From Sequoia sempervirens (Eukaryota; Streptophyta; Pinopsida; Cupressales; Cupressaceae): DNA of 64,000 bases. The notes under the pieces are model-generated. The model was given only the letters and a program-made list of their open reading frames with translations. It did no database searches and was not told where the DNA came from. The position numbers were made by a program, and so were the translations under genes. Location of the stretch: contig VDFB02196116.1 of assembly GCA_007258455.2 (NCBI GenBank), positions 74,500 to 138,499 of the forward strand, read 5' to 3'. Positions 46,401-59,454 of this stretch are shown here, piece after piece (the first letter of the stretch is position 1; each line of letters opens with the position of its first letter).

Positions 46401-48520
46401 AATACATACTTTTTCTCTCTAGTTCACTCCAGTCTCTTCTTTCTACTCTAGTAGACATCAACTAGTGGTATTAAAAATACATTAGGGAATTATCAAATAT
46501 TTTCAAAGCCTAAATTCTGTGAGGTCAATTGCTTGACTGGATTATATTTATAATCATAAAAAATGTTAGTAGGTAGCAAGTAGGAATGGAATTTACCTAA
46601 ATTATGATGCTAGTATAAATATAATTATTTTAGTGTATCAAGTTAATGCATTCCTATTGGATATTCCTTGAATTTCCAATGACATTGAATGCTAATTAAA
46701 TGATGCATTAATTCTCAAATAAATATCTTTAAATACCAAGTCATGGTGAATTGTTGTATAATTGTTTACCAAGTTGGATACTAATGACTATGAGAAAAGG
46801 GCAGGAGTTAGGTCTTTGATGTTTAAAAATTTCAAATGAGGGTCAAATTTGGACAAGTAAGGATCAAGTGTATGAAAATTATTGTCGATAATGAAATATA
46901 GTGACAGTTAGATAATTTTGGTATGATTCTTTCCGCTAATGAAGCCCTTAATTAGGTATTACTGCTAAGTTTTCATGTTGCATATGAGGTCTCCTATATT
47001 TGGCATCACAAGTTCATTCCTCTGGTCAAAAGTGTTTACATTCTTTAGCAGTCTAAGTGTATGGAAATTATTATTGGTAACAAGATGAATTCTTGATAAC
47101 CTGAATTAAAATATTGTTGGGAACTCATTAGCAGGATTCCATCATTTGACAACAAGTTAGGTAAAATCCACTAGGGATTTGATTGAATAATTTTAGTATG
47201 AAAATACTAGGGGCTAACAAAATTTTGGCATAATAACCTTACCCTTTATTTCCCCTATTGATCTATTTATGTTCTAAAAAGTTATGATGCAAAATCATGT
47301 TGTGGTTATCATAGATTCATAGGGTTTGTTACAAAATAAATTTCTTTCATGTTCCTTCATTCTTTCTTAAAGATTGATATGACACAAAAATAAAAATATG
47401 GAGTATTTGTGATTTTGGAGTAGATCCAATCATAAAAAAATTAAAGGAGATAATAACTAATTCAAGATAAATGTATCTAAAAAAGTTCTTGTAGTTGAGT
47501 TGATGATTCAAAGTACTTGTAAATATAATATAAGAAGATGAAATGTAAAATTATATTTTTATTTTTCAAATATGTAATATATTGCACTACCTAAATGATA
47601 CAAGTTGATTATGTAAAGAATGTATAAACGTGAATTTTTTTCAATTTAATGAAAGAAAAACATTATACACCTTTAAGAATAGCAAATGGATAAATATTTT
47701 TTTTAAAACCCTTGTAGATAAACCCATTTAATGTCAAGGTAGAAAATAAGATTCCCTTGAGATCTTAAATAACTATAACATTAAAAATTAGTGTATACAT
47801 AATGATGGATTGAAATCATATTTTTTGAAATACATTATGTAATACATAATTATGAAAATAGGTTCTTGTTGTTGTTAGTGTACCAATAGGGACTCAAACT
47901 GGCACATTTTTTATTTTTCCTGTTCCGCGTTCATCAAGGAATATGTGTGATTGGTATAGACCTTTAACTTTTAACCTGTTAGAACTAGATCTATAAAAAT
48001 TCATAATACTGCATTCATCCTTTCTTATGACTAGTTAAAAATGGAAATGACCAAAAAATTAGAATGCATGTAGAGTTATGTTTTTCTTACTATTTTTTCC
48101 TTGCAAATCTGTAGTTGAATTCCTTGGCAAGTTGGCAGTGATGAGTTTATACACCAATAGTGGACAGGAGTTGAACTGGACTATAACAGCGAGTTAAGTC
48201 TATCAATAGCAGCAGTGAAGTGAAGTTATGGAAGATGGATGCAATGGTCCATAGTGATGGCTATATAACCGCTTCTCCATATAGATGAGTGATGACTACA
48301 GGAAACGGCTATCCAGCCCTAGAATACACTTATGGGGATGGATGCCTATACATCATAATTGTTGTTCTTCTCATTTCTCAGCCAGTTCACTCACCGTGAA
48401 GTTTTTGTTCCTAAGACACTTAACTGCAATTCGTAATTTCTCAGCAACTTAATCGAGACACAAAGAAAACTACAGTTCTTCGTGAAAAAATCAAAGCTTT
48501 GAGAGTGCCCACGGCAATTT
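43420..48520. other. AT-rich intergenic DNA, no recognised gene
   Basis: No frame above 70 codons and no recognised domain. Stretches near 45100-45650 have an LTR-like look (a pyrimidine-rich tail and a poly(A)-signal-like AATAAAATAC near 45640), but no partner copy occurs in the window. Confidence 0.4.
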
Positions 48521-48845
48521 TAGTCTTCTTTTTGTTTTTTCCCTTTTTAATATAATGTTCTTGAGCTGTTCTTTTTAGGTGCTTAAGTTTTGTCTGCTTT
48601 ATTGTTTTTTTCTGTTTTAATCTCCTCTGGCGTCAAGTTTCAACCTGTTTCCATCTTTTTCCAGCCCCTATGAAGAAAATTTATAGTTTATTTTTTTCTC
48701 ACCGCAAGTTTGATCTTTGGCTGTAGCGTGGTTTAAAGATTCTGTTATTTTAGTCTTCTTTTTGTTTTTTTCTTTTTTAATCTCCTTGTCTTGGTGCCAA
48801 GTTTGAGCTGTCCTTTTTCAGCACCAATGAAGAAAATGATTTACA
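48520..48845 (+). repeat. Three imperfect copies of a pyrimidine-rich unit of 75-100 bp
   Basis: TTTTAGTCTTCTTTTTGTTTT occurs at about 48519 and 48750. TTTTAATCTCCT, then CAAGTTT, then CAGCNCCNATGAAGAAAAT occurs at about 48615-48682 and 48776-48838. The pieces suggest local tandem duplication and rearrangement. Read on the minus strand it is A-rich and could be a former 3' untranslated region. Confidence 0.6.
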
Positions 48846-48989
48846 GACTAGAAGATGGTTCTTTGCACTTGTTTTTCAGCGAGTAGAATGCTGGTGTAGG
48901 CTATGGAATTTGGTTGTAAGCATTCTATGAAACAGTTTGCATACTTGTTGTATGCTTCCACATTCACATATACGGCTGGGCTTAAATGT

Positions 48990-49020
48990 CACACACTAAG
49001 CTTTGACTGCTTAGTGTGTG
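48990..49020. repeat. 12-bp-stem palindrome near the outer end of the left arm
   Basis: CACACACTAAGC and its perfect reverse complement GCTTAGTGTGTG are separated by TTTGACT. The same structure lies at 59472-59502 in the right arm, so both arms kept it intact. Confidence 0.9.
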
Positions 49021-49349
49021 GATGTGGGCCCCTTAACCTGTTCCGTTCCTCTGCCCAAATCCGTTTCCTTAAACAATTGCCGTGGCCCGTGACAGTCAGC
49101 GATTAGCAGTCAGGCTGTGGGCCCATTCCTGTCACCGAACGTCCCCTGTCCGTTTCCGTTCAAGAAATAGTCATCGTTTGAGTTTGAATTCAAACACTTT
49201 TCCCGCGTGTTTGATCGCATAAACCGAGAGCGCATGGCAAAAGGCCCTCACGTCTACCTCGCCGTTGAGTTATTTTCACGGCCTTTCCTGCTTGATGCAA
49301 ATGGTTTCTGCAGCGGATAGAAGACATGGTTGTCCTCACGAGCAACAAA

Positions 49350-49910
49350 CAGGTTTCAATCTCGATCAGTTTTATTTGCCAGCGTACTCCCTACCTGTGC
49401 CAAAATGGGAGCTTTGGAACAGGGTATGGAAATCCATCAAAGCAGGATTGAAAGGCAATGATGTTCTAGTAGACATGCTTCAAAATGAGGAAGCATAGAC
49501 AACGCACACGAACTGTTTGACCGAATGCCTCAAAGAAATCTGGTCTCATGGAATGCTATGCTTGCAGGATATGCACAAAATGCGTCTGTTGAAAAGATTT
49601 AGAAACTTCCAACCAAATGCGATTGGTTGTGTAAAGCCATACTCTGCAACCTTTGCTAGCATCCTCCCAGCCTATGTGAAAATAAGAGCTTTCGAACAGG
49701 GCATGGACATGAACGCTGCATCGGATCTGCCCTAATAGACATGTACGCAAAATGTGTAAGCTTAGACAAGGCACGTGAACTGTTTGACAGAATGGCTTTG
49801 GATTGTTCGACAGAATGCCATGATTGCATGATATGCAAAAATTGGAAGGAAAGACAAGGCACGTAATCTGTTTGACAGAATGCCTCAAATAAATATGTTC
49901 TCATAGAACG
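49350..49910 (+). pseudogene. PPR-gene fragment (left arm)
   Basis: Across several frames the sequence reads FASVLPTCAKMGALEQGMEIHQ (about 49370-49435), then [30 protein letters not shown] (about 49495-49580), then FASILPAYVKI, then LIDMYAKC and LDKARELFDRM (about 49735-49795). These are the repeating P-, L- and S-type motifs of plant PPR proteins that bind organelle RNA. Frameshifts and stops show it is dead. I cannot tell which PPR gene it came from. Confidence 0.75.
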
Positions 49911-50118
49911 CCCTATTGCAGGATATTGACAAAATGGATTGAGGATTTTTTCTTAGGTTCATGAACTGCAAAACATCCAATGGATTGTAAAAACTCACCT
50001 AATTTTTGAGAATCTTAAATATTTACAATTTCTTTATCCAACACTATGAATCTAGTCTTAATATCACAAGTAATATCAATCGAAGCAAGTCCAAAGACAT
50101 TTATCTTTGAGAGGAAGA

Positions 50119-50176
50119 ATATTCACACTCACAAGAGAAATGTTGTCATATTCACACTCACAAGAGAAATGTTGTC
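50119..50176 (+). repeat. 29-bp perfect tandem duplication
   Basis: ATATTCACACTCACAAGAGA, then AATGTTGTC, occurs twice head to tail starting at 50119 and 50148. Confidence 0.95.
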
Positions 50177-50623
50177 AACAATTGCTTCCATTCTTATTAT
50201 GTTCTTATTCCAAATGTAATATTGTCCCATGGGCTTGGTAAGTTCCTTGTTACTAATAAGAGTATAGATATTATAGACAAACATGAAATATATGTCCATG
50301 TTGACATTGTGTAAAATAAATCCTTTTGTGAGATCCATACCAAGCATTTCTATAATGACACCCAGGATATCACCATCTTGGAAGGAGAAAACATTTTTAA
50401 ATCTAGCTTTGTTGATCTCCACAAGGATATTATGTTTGATAGTTGTGCCTTTTATTGTTATATCTCTATTTATGTTTGGTAGTATGATATTATGTTTTTG
50501 AGTTGAGATATTAGAAATAGTTAGTATTAATCTTGGCCTACTAAGATAATATTGTAATAATGTATTATAATAAAGCATCTCCCTACATTTATGTAGTGTG
50601 CATAGGAACATTGTTAAATCCAC
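50129..50623 (-). CDS. Hypothetical 164-codon frame
   Basis: The longest uninterrupted frame in the AT-rich spacer. It is rich in Ile, Asn, Leu and Met, with no signal peptide, membrane segment or motif that I recognise. The 29-bp tandem duplication lies at its 3' end and repeats its C-terminal codons. AT-rich DNA seldom keeps 164 codons open, so it may be a relic, but there is no other support. Confidence 0.2.
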   Translation of the reverse strand: MDLTMFLCTLHKCREMLYYNTLLQYYLSRPRLILTISNISTQKHNIILPNINRDITIKGTTIKHNILVEINKARFKNVFSFQDGDILGVIIEMLGMDLTKGFILHNVNMDIYFMFVYNIYTLISNKELTKPMGQYYIWNKNIIRMEAIVDNISLVSVNMTTFLL

Positions 50624-53089
50624 ATAATTGGTGGCTTTTGACTATTGTGTCTTATTACTAGTAAATTTTCATGTGGTGGTATTTTTGTGCAATATATGTT
50701 TTATCCTTTGGGTGGTCTATAGTTCAATGATCACCATGATAATCAATCATAAATATTAGAAGGAAAGTGATCCTTAAAAGAGAGCTTAACTCATGAATAA
50801 GAGGTTGCTTTAAACCTTCACTTATAATGAAATAGTTGCCTTAAGTTTTTTTAAATTAGTTTTGGGTGACACTAGTTTGGATAATCATGTCCCCTACATT
50901 ATAAGGCTTGCAATGTAAGGGAGGATTTCATTCTAATTGGTATTAGCTATCCCTAATTTGTCTTAGAGTTTATAGATTATATGCTTTCTATTCCCTATAT
51001 GTTTCAAGGATATGGAGGTGTTGAAGTTTAAGAAATTGGTGGTGGTAAATATGGAAGAAAATTATTAGTGATGGTGTTAAGAATATCCATTTAGTTCCTT
51101 TAGGATTTATACCTATGGACAATGAAGAATTGAAGCTAGTGCCTTGCACATGTTGCTATTTCTTCATGATTTTTATGAAGATATAGGGAAGGTGTTGACA
51201 AATTCCATGGTGATTCATAGCCAATGCCATGTAGAGGTCTCTAGCAACTTCACAATTCTAATTTTTTGTGCAAATAAGATCCATAGAGCTTAGCATAGGA
51301 AGGATTTATTTCTTGAAGTAGGTTCTCATCACTTGATCCCATACTTGGTAGTGTCTTGATAGTTGTAAAGTAGAACCCTAATGCAATAGAGGTTAAATAC
51401 CTAGTGGATTGCAATGTGGTAGAGAATTCAAGATTTTGGCATTAGGGAGTTTTGTTGATTCCCTTTCTATTTATGATGTTAGTTATGGTTGTGGTGTTTG
51501 TATGGAGTGGCATTTATAATTTGATATATATTTTTTATTATTTTTTTGTTTAAATGTTTGTAATGGTAATTTAATATTTCTTCATGTTTTTGTATAGGTG
51601 TTTTACACCTAACTATTATGACAATTTATTCTCTTATGGATGTAATTTTTATATTATTCTTTTATTGGGAAAAGGCTCTAATAAATCCCCAAATAATTAA
51701 TCGAGAGAAATATAACATTAAAAAGAAATCCAATCCTCTCCTCTATTTATAGTTACAAAAATGAGATAAATGAGCAGTTAGGGAGAATTAAGACATAATA
51801 TTTGGCGTTAAACAATGACTAACCCAAGTTTGGGATCTTGAATATACATTCTAAGTATGAGGTTCTTATCCTCAAACCTATCACTATATGAAGAAAGTAA
51901 TAAAGAATTTATGATAGGGTGAAATTCCAAAAAAAATTCACACTTTATGATAGGTTTTAAGAAAATCATGCAAAATTATTCCTCATTCTAACACATCATT
52001 TATGTGACTTAAGTAGTTCCAACTCAAAAAAATCACACTAGAATGTTATTGTTAGGAAACTAAAAACTGTCAAGGCACATTCTAAGTACAATTTGGGACA
52101 TAATCAACGATGCAATCTAGTTAGATTCGTTTTTAAAAAGAAATTGATAATAATATTTCTATTCAAAATTTAGATTCAACCAAAAAAATTATATCTAAGA
52201 TAGATCTAGCTAGAACATTTTTGGAAAGAGGTACTTACTAACAAAAATGTCTACTAGTGTTCAATGTCAAATTATAATCTTTTTGAAATTATTTAAAAAA
52301 TAGTCTTTTGTAGATCTAAAAGCATAGTTTCTAAAAATATTTATTATTTTTTTAATTAATAATATTTTCTTTTATTTTCTCTACAAGTAGGTTGTATTGC
52401 CCAAATATAAGGTTGATTTATTCCTCAAATAAAAATACTTTTTTTTTCTCATACCATAATGTAAGGATGACTTTGCCTCATATGAATTCAACCATTATTA
52501 TAGAGAATAAAATCAAGCTACCTATATTATAACCAATATGAGAATTGACCAAATTGAAAATACTATGGTCTATGACTCATCTTCGAACATAAAGTATCAA
52601 GATTTAAAAATATCATTTCCATAATTATTACATAGTTTGATGTCATGTACCCTTTCATTAACTACTAAAGTCTATGCACCATTTAAATATTCTTAGCCAA
52701 ATGACTCATTTACTTAGCCTACAACTCCACACGGTAAACAATTACGACAAGCTAGTTTTAAATATAATTTTCATTTAAATTTCTTCTATTTAGAATTTTA
52801 TTAACTCTACAGTACCACCACAACCTACCTTTGAATAAATAGAAATGTGAATGATAGAACTGTCCCTTTATTTACCTCATATGGCCAATCATTGGAACAT
52901 TCCTCTTTATGGTCTCTTACTATTTCAATTGTCATCTTACTCCTCTTCTTCTCTACATCCTATTAGATGGGTTGAGATGGAAATAAATAGAATGATTTGC
53001 GTACTTCCAAAATAATTATAACCATTCATTCTAGGTCTAGTTGAACCCACCTTACTAGCATACATTTTTTCTATGGACTAGCCCCATGT

Positions 53090-53640
53090 TGAAAAGGGCC
53101 TTCAAAGCTATTTTAGGTGATGATCTTCAAGGTGGCACCAAGATACTTTACTACTTTGGTATCATGTCTAATTTCCTCTCTAATTATATGGAATTGGTGT
53201 AGGATATAGACTTCCCAAATACAATTTCTTATAGGTACATTTAGGATTTTCTACTACCATCGACTGTCTATAGTCAAGTTGTCATTGCCTATGATGATAT
53301 GATGGGTGAGCCTCAAAATAGGGATTTTATTCTCTCATGAAATGCTTTAAATAATTTTCATGTAGCTTCTTATGTTTTCAATACAATGTGGACTAGTTTG
53401 ACTAGCAATTTTATAGTAGTTTTCATGCATTCCCAACACTTTCATAGTGACTATCCTAGGGAGTCTTTGTCAACTAGGATCTTAGAGGTTTTAAAGACAC
53501 TTAGATTCCTATTTCGGAATCCTCCTCCTTTACCCCCTACTACTTCTCCTTCCTCCACATCCACTTTGAAATTGATGTCTCCTCCACTAACTACCAATGC
53601 TTCAACTTCTTCCTCAATTGGCCCTCTCTCTCTCAAACTT
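53090..53640 (+). pseudogene. Decayed coding-like frame, unknown
   Basis: One frame stays readable through a few stops: GGTKILYYFGIMSNFLSNYM, then IAYDDMMGEPQNRDFILS, then FNTMWTSLTSNFIVVF, then a Pro/Ser/Thr-rich tail. The composition is protein-like, but I do not recognise the family. It could be a retrotransposon or retrogene relic. Confidence 0.3.
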
Positions 53641-54929
53641 GGCCATCTAACTACTACATTTAATTATATATCCCTAGTTTCACTTTTATTAATACATTCA
53701 TTATTGATGATCTCTCACCTTTTATCTAAAACAATTCTATTTTTTAAAATAAATCAAAAAATATGATGCCCTAGAGGAAGAATATTTCTTCAGATGATAT
53801 CATTTTTGTTAACTTTTTAAATAATTAAAGAAAAGTGTCAAGTTTTGAAAAATTCCTAATATTTTTTATTTCAAATTTAAATGAAACATATTTTTTTAAT
53901 ATTTATACATTTAATTATTTTACATTAATTCAAAATTTAAAATATATATGCCACTTTCATGTGCTTCAAGTTCAAAAGCTAGACCATATGCTATTGCTAT
54001 TCATTTCCTTTATCACAATGTGCCATGGTACTCAAATTTCACCTAGTTGAATGTCCTTATTTTTAAATCAAAATTTAGTTAATGTAACTCTCGTTCCTTA
54101 AATGATAACAATGAAGGTGCTAGAATTTGCTATCTTCTTGAAGAATAGTGGTACCACACAATCTTGGAGTAAATTGGAAACTCACTTTAAAATTTTGAAA
54201 TCTTATATGAATTAATTATGTAGGGTTATTCTAGGGTTTATGCTAGGGTATGTATAAGAAGATATTTTTCCAAACCCTTATTGAAAATGTAATTCTACTT
54301 TAATCTAATATAGGGAGCTAGAGTTAGTTGATAGGAATTGAGGTTAATCCAATCTTTTGTAGGCATTATAAATTAAAAATTCATTACACAAAAAATATAG
54401 ATAGAATATCCCATAAATTATTATAAAATTGGTTAGAAAATCATTAGTTGAGCCTAAATAATCCTTACATTAAAAATACCAACACAAAATATTAATGGAA
54501 ATGAGGATATTATAAATACCCTAAAAAAAATTGTTGATCAATTTTCACTATGATGACTTGCTCTCCTAGTTTGGTGGAAACATTAAGGAAATTCCTCTTG
54601 AACTAGAAATTAGATCATTAGAAATAAATTTTAATGGATTAGAAGCATATGAGGAAGACCCAAAGGTAAAAATGAGGAAGCCAAAATATTGGTCTCATTT
54701 AATTTTTTATCGATACCATAATAGGAGACACAAAAGGCCAAAGCTAACTACAACCCCAAAACAAGAATGTTTTGTAAGATAATTCAAGAAGTCACAATTA
54801 AAGAGATCAAATCTAGTACTCAATCTACACTAAATTTTGATAATAAAAAAAAAAAATTGAGGGGGAAGTACCTCCACCACTATAATGACAATATTAACTT
54901 TTAATTTTAAGGGCCTCAATGCCCCTAAC

Positions 54930-57000
54930 AAAAGCAAGAGCATACCTAGGCAATGTGGTAACCTTGAATCATTATGAAAAAGTCATTTTTTTAGTTGAGT
55001 TCAATTGTTTGTTTGTTTGTTTGTTGTAGTTAGTAGTCTATGATGAAGAAAAATACCAAATTACATTAGAACTTGAAGTTGACTTTTAAATTTTTGGAAA
55101 TGACTTCTAAGTTATTATTTTTGAGTGTCATGCTAAAATTTAAGAAGAATTTAATAAGAAAAAAGATAGTAAACTAGTTTGAGAGCATCTATCGGGTGGA
55201 AAAATGTGCATAGTTGGGATTATTTTCATGCATGGCAAGTGATTTAAAGTTTGGAATAATAGAAGATATAGATTTATGAACCCTTGAGGTCAAGTGTTGA
55301 ACACCACATAGATTTTTATCCATTATTTAACCCTTTCAATTTGTAATTTTGATGGCATGTTACATGTTTTATCTGGATTTATGCTATGTTGTGGCTAATA
55401 TTGATCAAATTGGACTTTTTTTATGTTATATATATTATGTTTTGGATTGAATAAAGATAAGAAAAGAGGTAAAGGAAGAAAAAAATAGGTAGAATAGAAG
55501 AAGAGTGAGACTATGTGGTTTGGGATGGAGATTGTGAGTATAGAACAAGGAGTAGTGAGTATAATTTGGTGTCTATAGAAATGATAGAAAATGTTGGAAT
55601 AAGTTGAATGAAGTAACTTCATAACCATATAAGATTGGATGGCCGCAGTACTAGTGATATAAGATACTATAGAAGAATTTTTTGGTGGGGTTCAACATAG
55701 GAGCATATTATGATGAGGTGCTAGAAATATTGCATTAATGGATGTATATCATGTATGGTGTAGGTGTATGATGAGAGGGATAACAACTATACACCTTATC
55801 GAAATATATAGATAAAGATATGAGTTGATGCCCCTAAGGGAAAGTGATGGATACTTTAATAGCAATGCCAGCGTGTGTGTTGGAGAGGAGTTATATGTAA
55901 TATTCTGAGGATATATGGTATGTTGGATGACAAAAAAAATTGAAAATACAAAAGAAGTACCATAGATTAGGGAATGTGAGAATAAAAGTCTCAACTAAAG
56001 GACAAGGACGAAAAATAACAAGATAAGGAGTTTTATTGAGGAACATACAATAGTAAAGAATGTAATATAAAATTATGTGCAACCAATAAGGAGGCTAACA
56101 TATGCGAGGGATACAAAAGATTGTGATGAAATACAAAAAAATAAAAATACTACATAATATGATTGATAAAATTAAGTGCCAAATACTAGTACAAAAATTA
56201 GTACATAGGGTGGATTGCTTGAGGTATACCTAAAGATGTGGAAATAACAAGTTGATGAAACTTAGTAGGTTGGAATTCCTAGGTAGGGGTAGCTTGTATT
56301 GGAAAATGAGGATCATTTTTATCAACTCCAAGTATGTGATGTAGGTCATTCCTGAGTACTATGGTAATCTTGCACCATTCTAGAAAAGTGGTTTAGTTTA
56401 GTTATTTGTTTCTCTATTAGTTTGTACATAGTAGTTTATGACATGAATAAAGTCATTATATTTCATCATAACTTGAAATTGGCTTTAAAATTTTTAGGAT
56501 TAATTTGATTTGTTATTTTTTAGTTTCATGTTAATGTTTAACAATAATTAGATAAGAAAAAGATAGTAAACTGGTACAATAATGTCTACCAAGTGGATAG
56601 TTGTGAACAATTAGGATTGTTTTCATGTGTGGCAAGTTATTTATATTTTGCACCAACAATATAATTTTTGTAAGGACTTATTGAACCATTGACAATGAGT
56701 GTTAAGCACCATGAGGAAATTAAATCCACCATTGAACTGCTTAAATTTATAATTTTGTTATTCATAGTTGATGGCATTTTACAAGTGGTACTGGAATTTT
56801 TTCCAACTTGTGGCCAACACAAATCATTAGAAAAAAATGTGGATGTTATATATAGAGAGTTTTGGATCAAAGAAAGGTATGTGAAGAGGTAACGAAAGAA
56901 GTTGAGAGGCATAACATAAGTAGAGTGAGACTATGATGTCTTAGATAAATATTGTGAGTAGAGAAAAATGAGTATGAATTGGAGTGTGATCCAAAGGGAA
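54930..57000 (+). repeat. Pair of diverged direct repeats (about 650 bp each)
   Basis: About 54930-55580 and 56340-57000 share ordered blocks: GATAGTAAACT with GGATTRTTTTCATG, then GTGTTRARCACCA, then GGATTGAATAAAGATAAG against GGATCAAAGAAAGGTATGTG, then AGAGTGAGACTATG, then ATTGTGAGTA. The spacing is about 1.4 kb start to start. They may be LTRs of a small old non-autonomous element or a segmental duplication. A (GTTT)n run lies at about 55005-55026 in the first copy. Confidence 0.6.
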
Positions 57001-58559
57001 ACACTAATACAACATAGTGGATGTAATTAGACTAGTGTATAATTATGAGGCTATACTTTAGTGGAATTTATGTTTGAATTGTCATAGTGAACTTGTAATG
57101 AAATTATTATGACCTAGCATGTAATAGAGCCCATTACAAAGAAACTTGATAATTTGTAATCATGGTGATAATCATGTAAGCTTAATTAAATAAGAATCCA
57201 TTATTATTTCTAGATCTTTGTGTTGTGTGTGTATTTTTATGTTAATATAGATGATTGAATAGTCCTTCATTGGACCCAAGTTTGACCATGACTATATCAA
57301 AATGATACCTAGTAAAGAATTTCTTAGATATATAAAAACTAGGCATGATCCTTTTATAAAAAACTAAAATCAATTCTAAAGAGGCAAATAAGCTATCACA
57401 ACATTAACATGTGAATGCATGCCTCATCTATCAAAGAAAAAGATACCTCTTATAGTTTCAAAATTTTATCAAAATAGGTAGGGTAAACCAAATAACCAAT
57501 TGGAAACTCTTTTAGGTAACTAGCATTATCTCCAAACTATATTTTTTTATTTTCACCATAGATGGACTTAATTGCACCAACCTTAGGAGATAACTATGAG
57601 ATAATTTATTACATCATAAAACCCATTATAAGTTAATTATATATGGTATGTAAATATTTTACTATAATATTAACCTCAAATGACAAAAAATGAGGTACAA
57701 GAAGGACCACTCTATCACAAATTGATTTTAGTTTCTTTATCTAGATTAATACACTCTAGATTTAACACCTAGGAATAGAATACTCACATGGACCAACAAA
57801 AGGCCAGATTTAAGGAAAATAGTAAAGATATTGGATATATTTATTATCTTTCCCAAACGACTTGAGTATAATGATTCTATAAAATGTGAAATAGTCATAA
57901 GCTTGGGTTTAGATTAGTTTCCCTTGACTTTACAAGTCATGAAAGATCAACTAAACCACACATGTAGCTTCATCTTTAAAAATATGTAGTTTTAAGATCA
58001 ATCCTTCAAAGATCTTGTCAAACATTGGGGAAGTGAGCTTTTAAAAGTAAGAATCACTAAGATGTATGCTCTAGTAAAAACTTGTAGTCCTAAAATATCC
58101 ATAAAGATTGGAACAATAATATAATTTTTCAAGAATATTATATTGAAAACGAAAGAATTGAAATAGTTCTAACTAAACACTCTCAATGAATTAATCATAG
58201 TTAGAGGAATGAATTAGGATCAATTCATGAATGAAATATATCTTATCTCAAAACTAATAGATTTACAAGAAAAAAAAATAGAAATCTAGAGGCAACAATC
58301 TTGAGAAATTTAGCTTACTAAAGGTAAAAAGAACATACAAAAATTTCACAACATAACTAGGGAAAGAAGAAGCTACAAAATCACTTATACCAAGTCTCAT
58401 AGAGGAGAATCTTGCACCAATTCTAAACTCATTAGGTTGAATCAATCTTCTTTTTTAGTGAATTACTTGGAAGTGAGGAAGGTTCAAACTTGTAGGAGGA
58501 AATAGACTTCTTATGGTTCATTCCCTTCATTATTGCAAGTGAAGATAGTCAAATCCTCA

Positions 58560-59150
58560 ATCCATTTTGTCAATATCCTGCAATAGGGCGTTCTGTGAGA
58601 ACATATTTCTTTGAGGCATTCTGTCAAACAGATCACGTGCCTTGTCTTTCCTTCCAATTTTTGCATATCATGCAATCATGGCATTCCATCGAACAATCCA
58701 GAGCCATTATGTCAAACAGTTCACGTGCCTTGTCTAAGTTTACACATTTTGCATACATGTCTATCAGGGCAGATCTGTTGCAGCGTTCATGTCCATGCCC
58801 TGTTCGAAACCTCCTATTTTCACATAGGCTGGGAGGATGCTAGCAAAGGTTGCAGAATATGGCTTTACACAACCAATCGCATTTGGTTGGAAGTTTCTAA
58901 ATCTTTTCAACAGACGCATTTTGTGCATATCCTGCAAGCATAACATTCCATGAGACCAGATTTCTTTGAGGCATCCGGTCAAACAGTTCGTGTGCCTTGT
59001 CTATGCTTCCTCATTTTGAAGCATGTCTACTAGAACATCATTGCCTTTCAATCCTGCTTTGATGGATTTCCATACCCTGTTCCAAAGATCCCATTTTGGC
59101 ACAGGCGGGGAGTACGCTGGCAAATAAATCTGATCGAGATTGAAACCTGT
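58560..59150 (-). pseudogene. PPR-gene fragment (right arm)
   Basis: Inverted copy of the fragment at 49350-49910, with the same LPTCAKMGALEQGM-like, [15 protein letters not shown] and LIDMYAKC-like pieces across frames on the minus strand. It shares the disabling changes and adds a few of its own, so the gene piece was already dead when it was duplicated. Confidence 0.75.
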
Positions 59151-59454
59151 TTGTTGCTCGTGAGGACAACCATGTCTTCTATCCGCTGCAGAAACCATTT
59201 GCATCAAGCAGGAAAGGCCGTGAAAATATCTCAACGGCGAGGTAGACGTGAGGGCCTTTTGCCATGCGCTCTCGGTTTATGCGATCAAACACGCGGGAAA
59301 AGTGTTTGAATTCAAACTCTAACGGTGACTATTTCTTGAACGGAAACGGAAAGGGACGTTAAGTGACAGGAATGGGCCCACAGCCTGACTGCTAACCGCT
59401 GACTGTCACGGCAATTGTTTATGCAAACGGATTTGGGCATAGGAACGGAGCAGG

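Larger units (their letters stand above)
48972..49948 (+). repeat. Left arm of a large inverted duplication
   Basis: From ACGGCTGG (48972) to TGGATTGAGGATTT (49948) the sequence is repeated in reverse orientation at 58551-59522 with a low level of differences. The arm holds a GC-richer, promoter-like 300 bp at its outer side and a PPR-gene fragment inside. No target duplication is seen outside either arm. Confidence 0.9.
49949..58550. other. AT-rich spacer between the inverted arms
   Basis: 8.6 kb of AT-rich DNA. Apart from the items listed separately (a 29-bp tandem duplication, one 164-codon minus frame, a decayed frame near 53.1-53.6 kb and a pair of diverged direct repeats) I see only short chance frames. 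No transposase, gag or pol motif was found. Confidence 0.5.
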
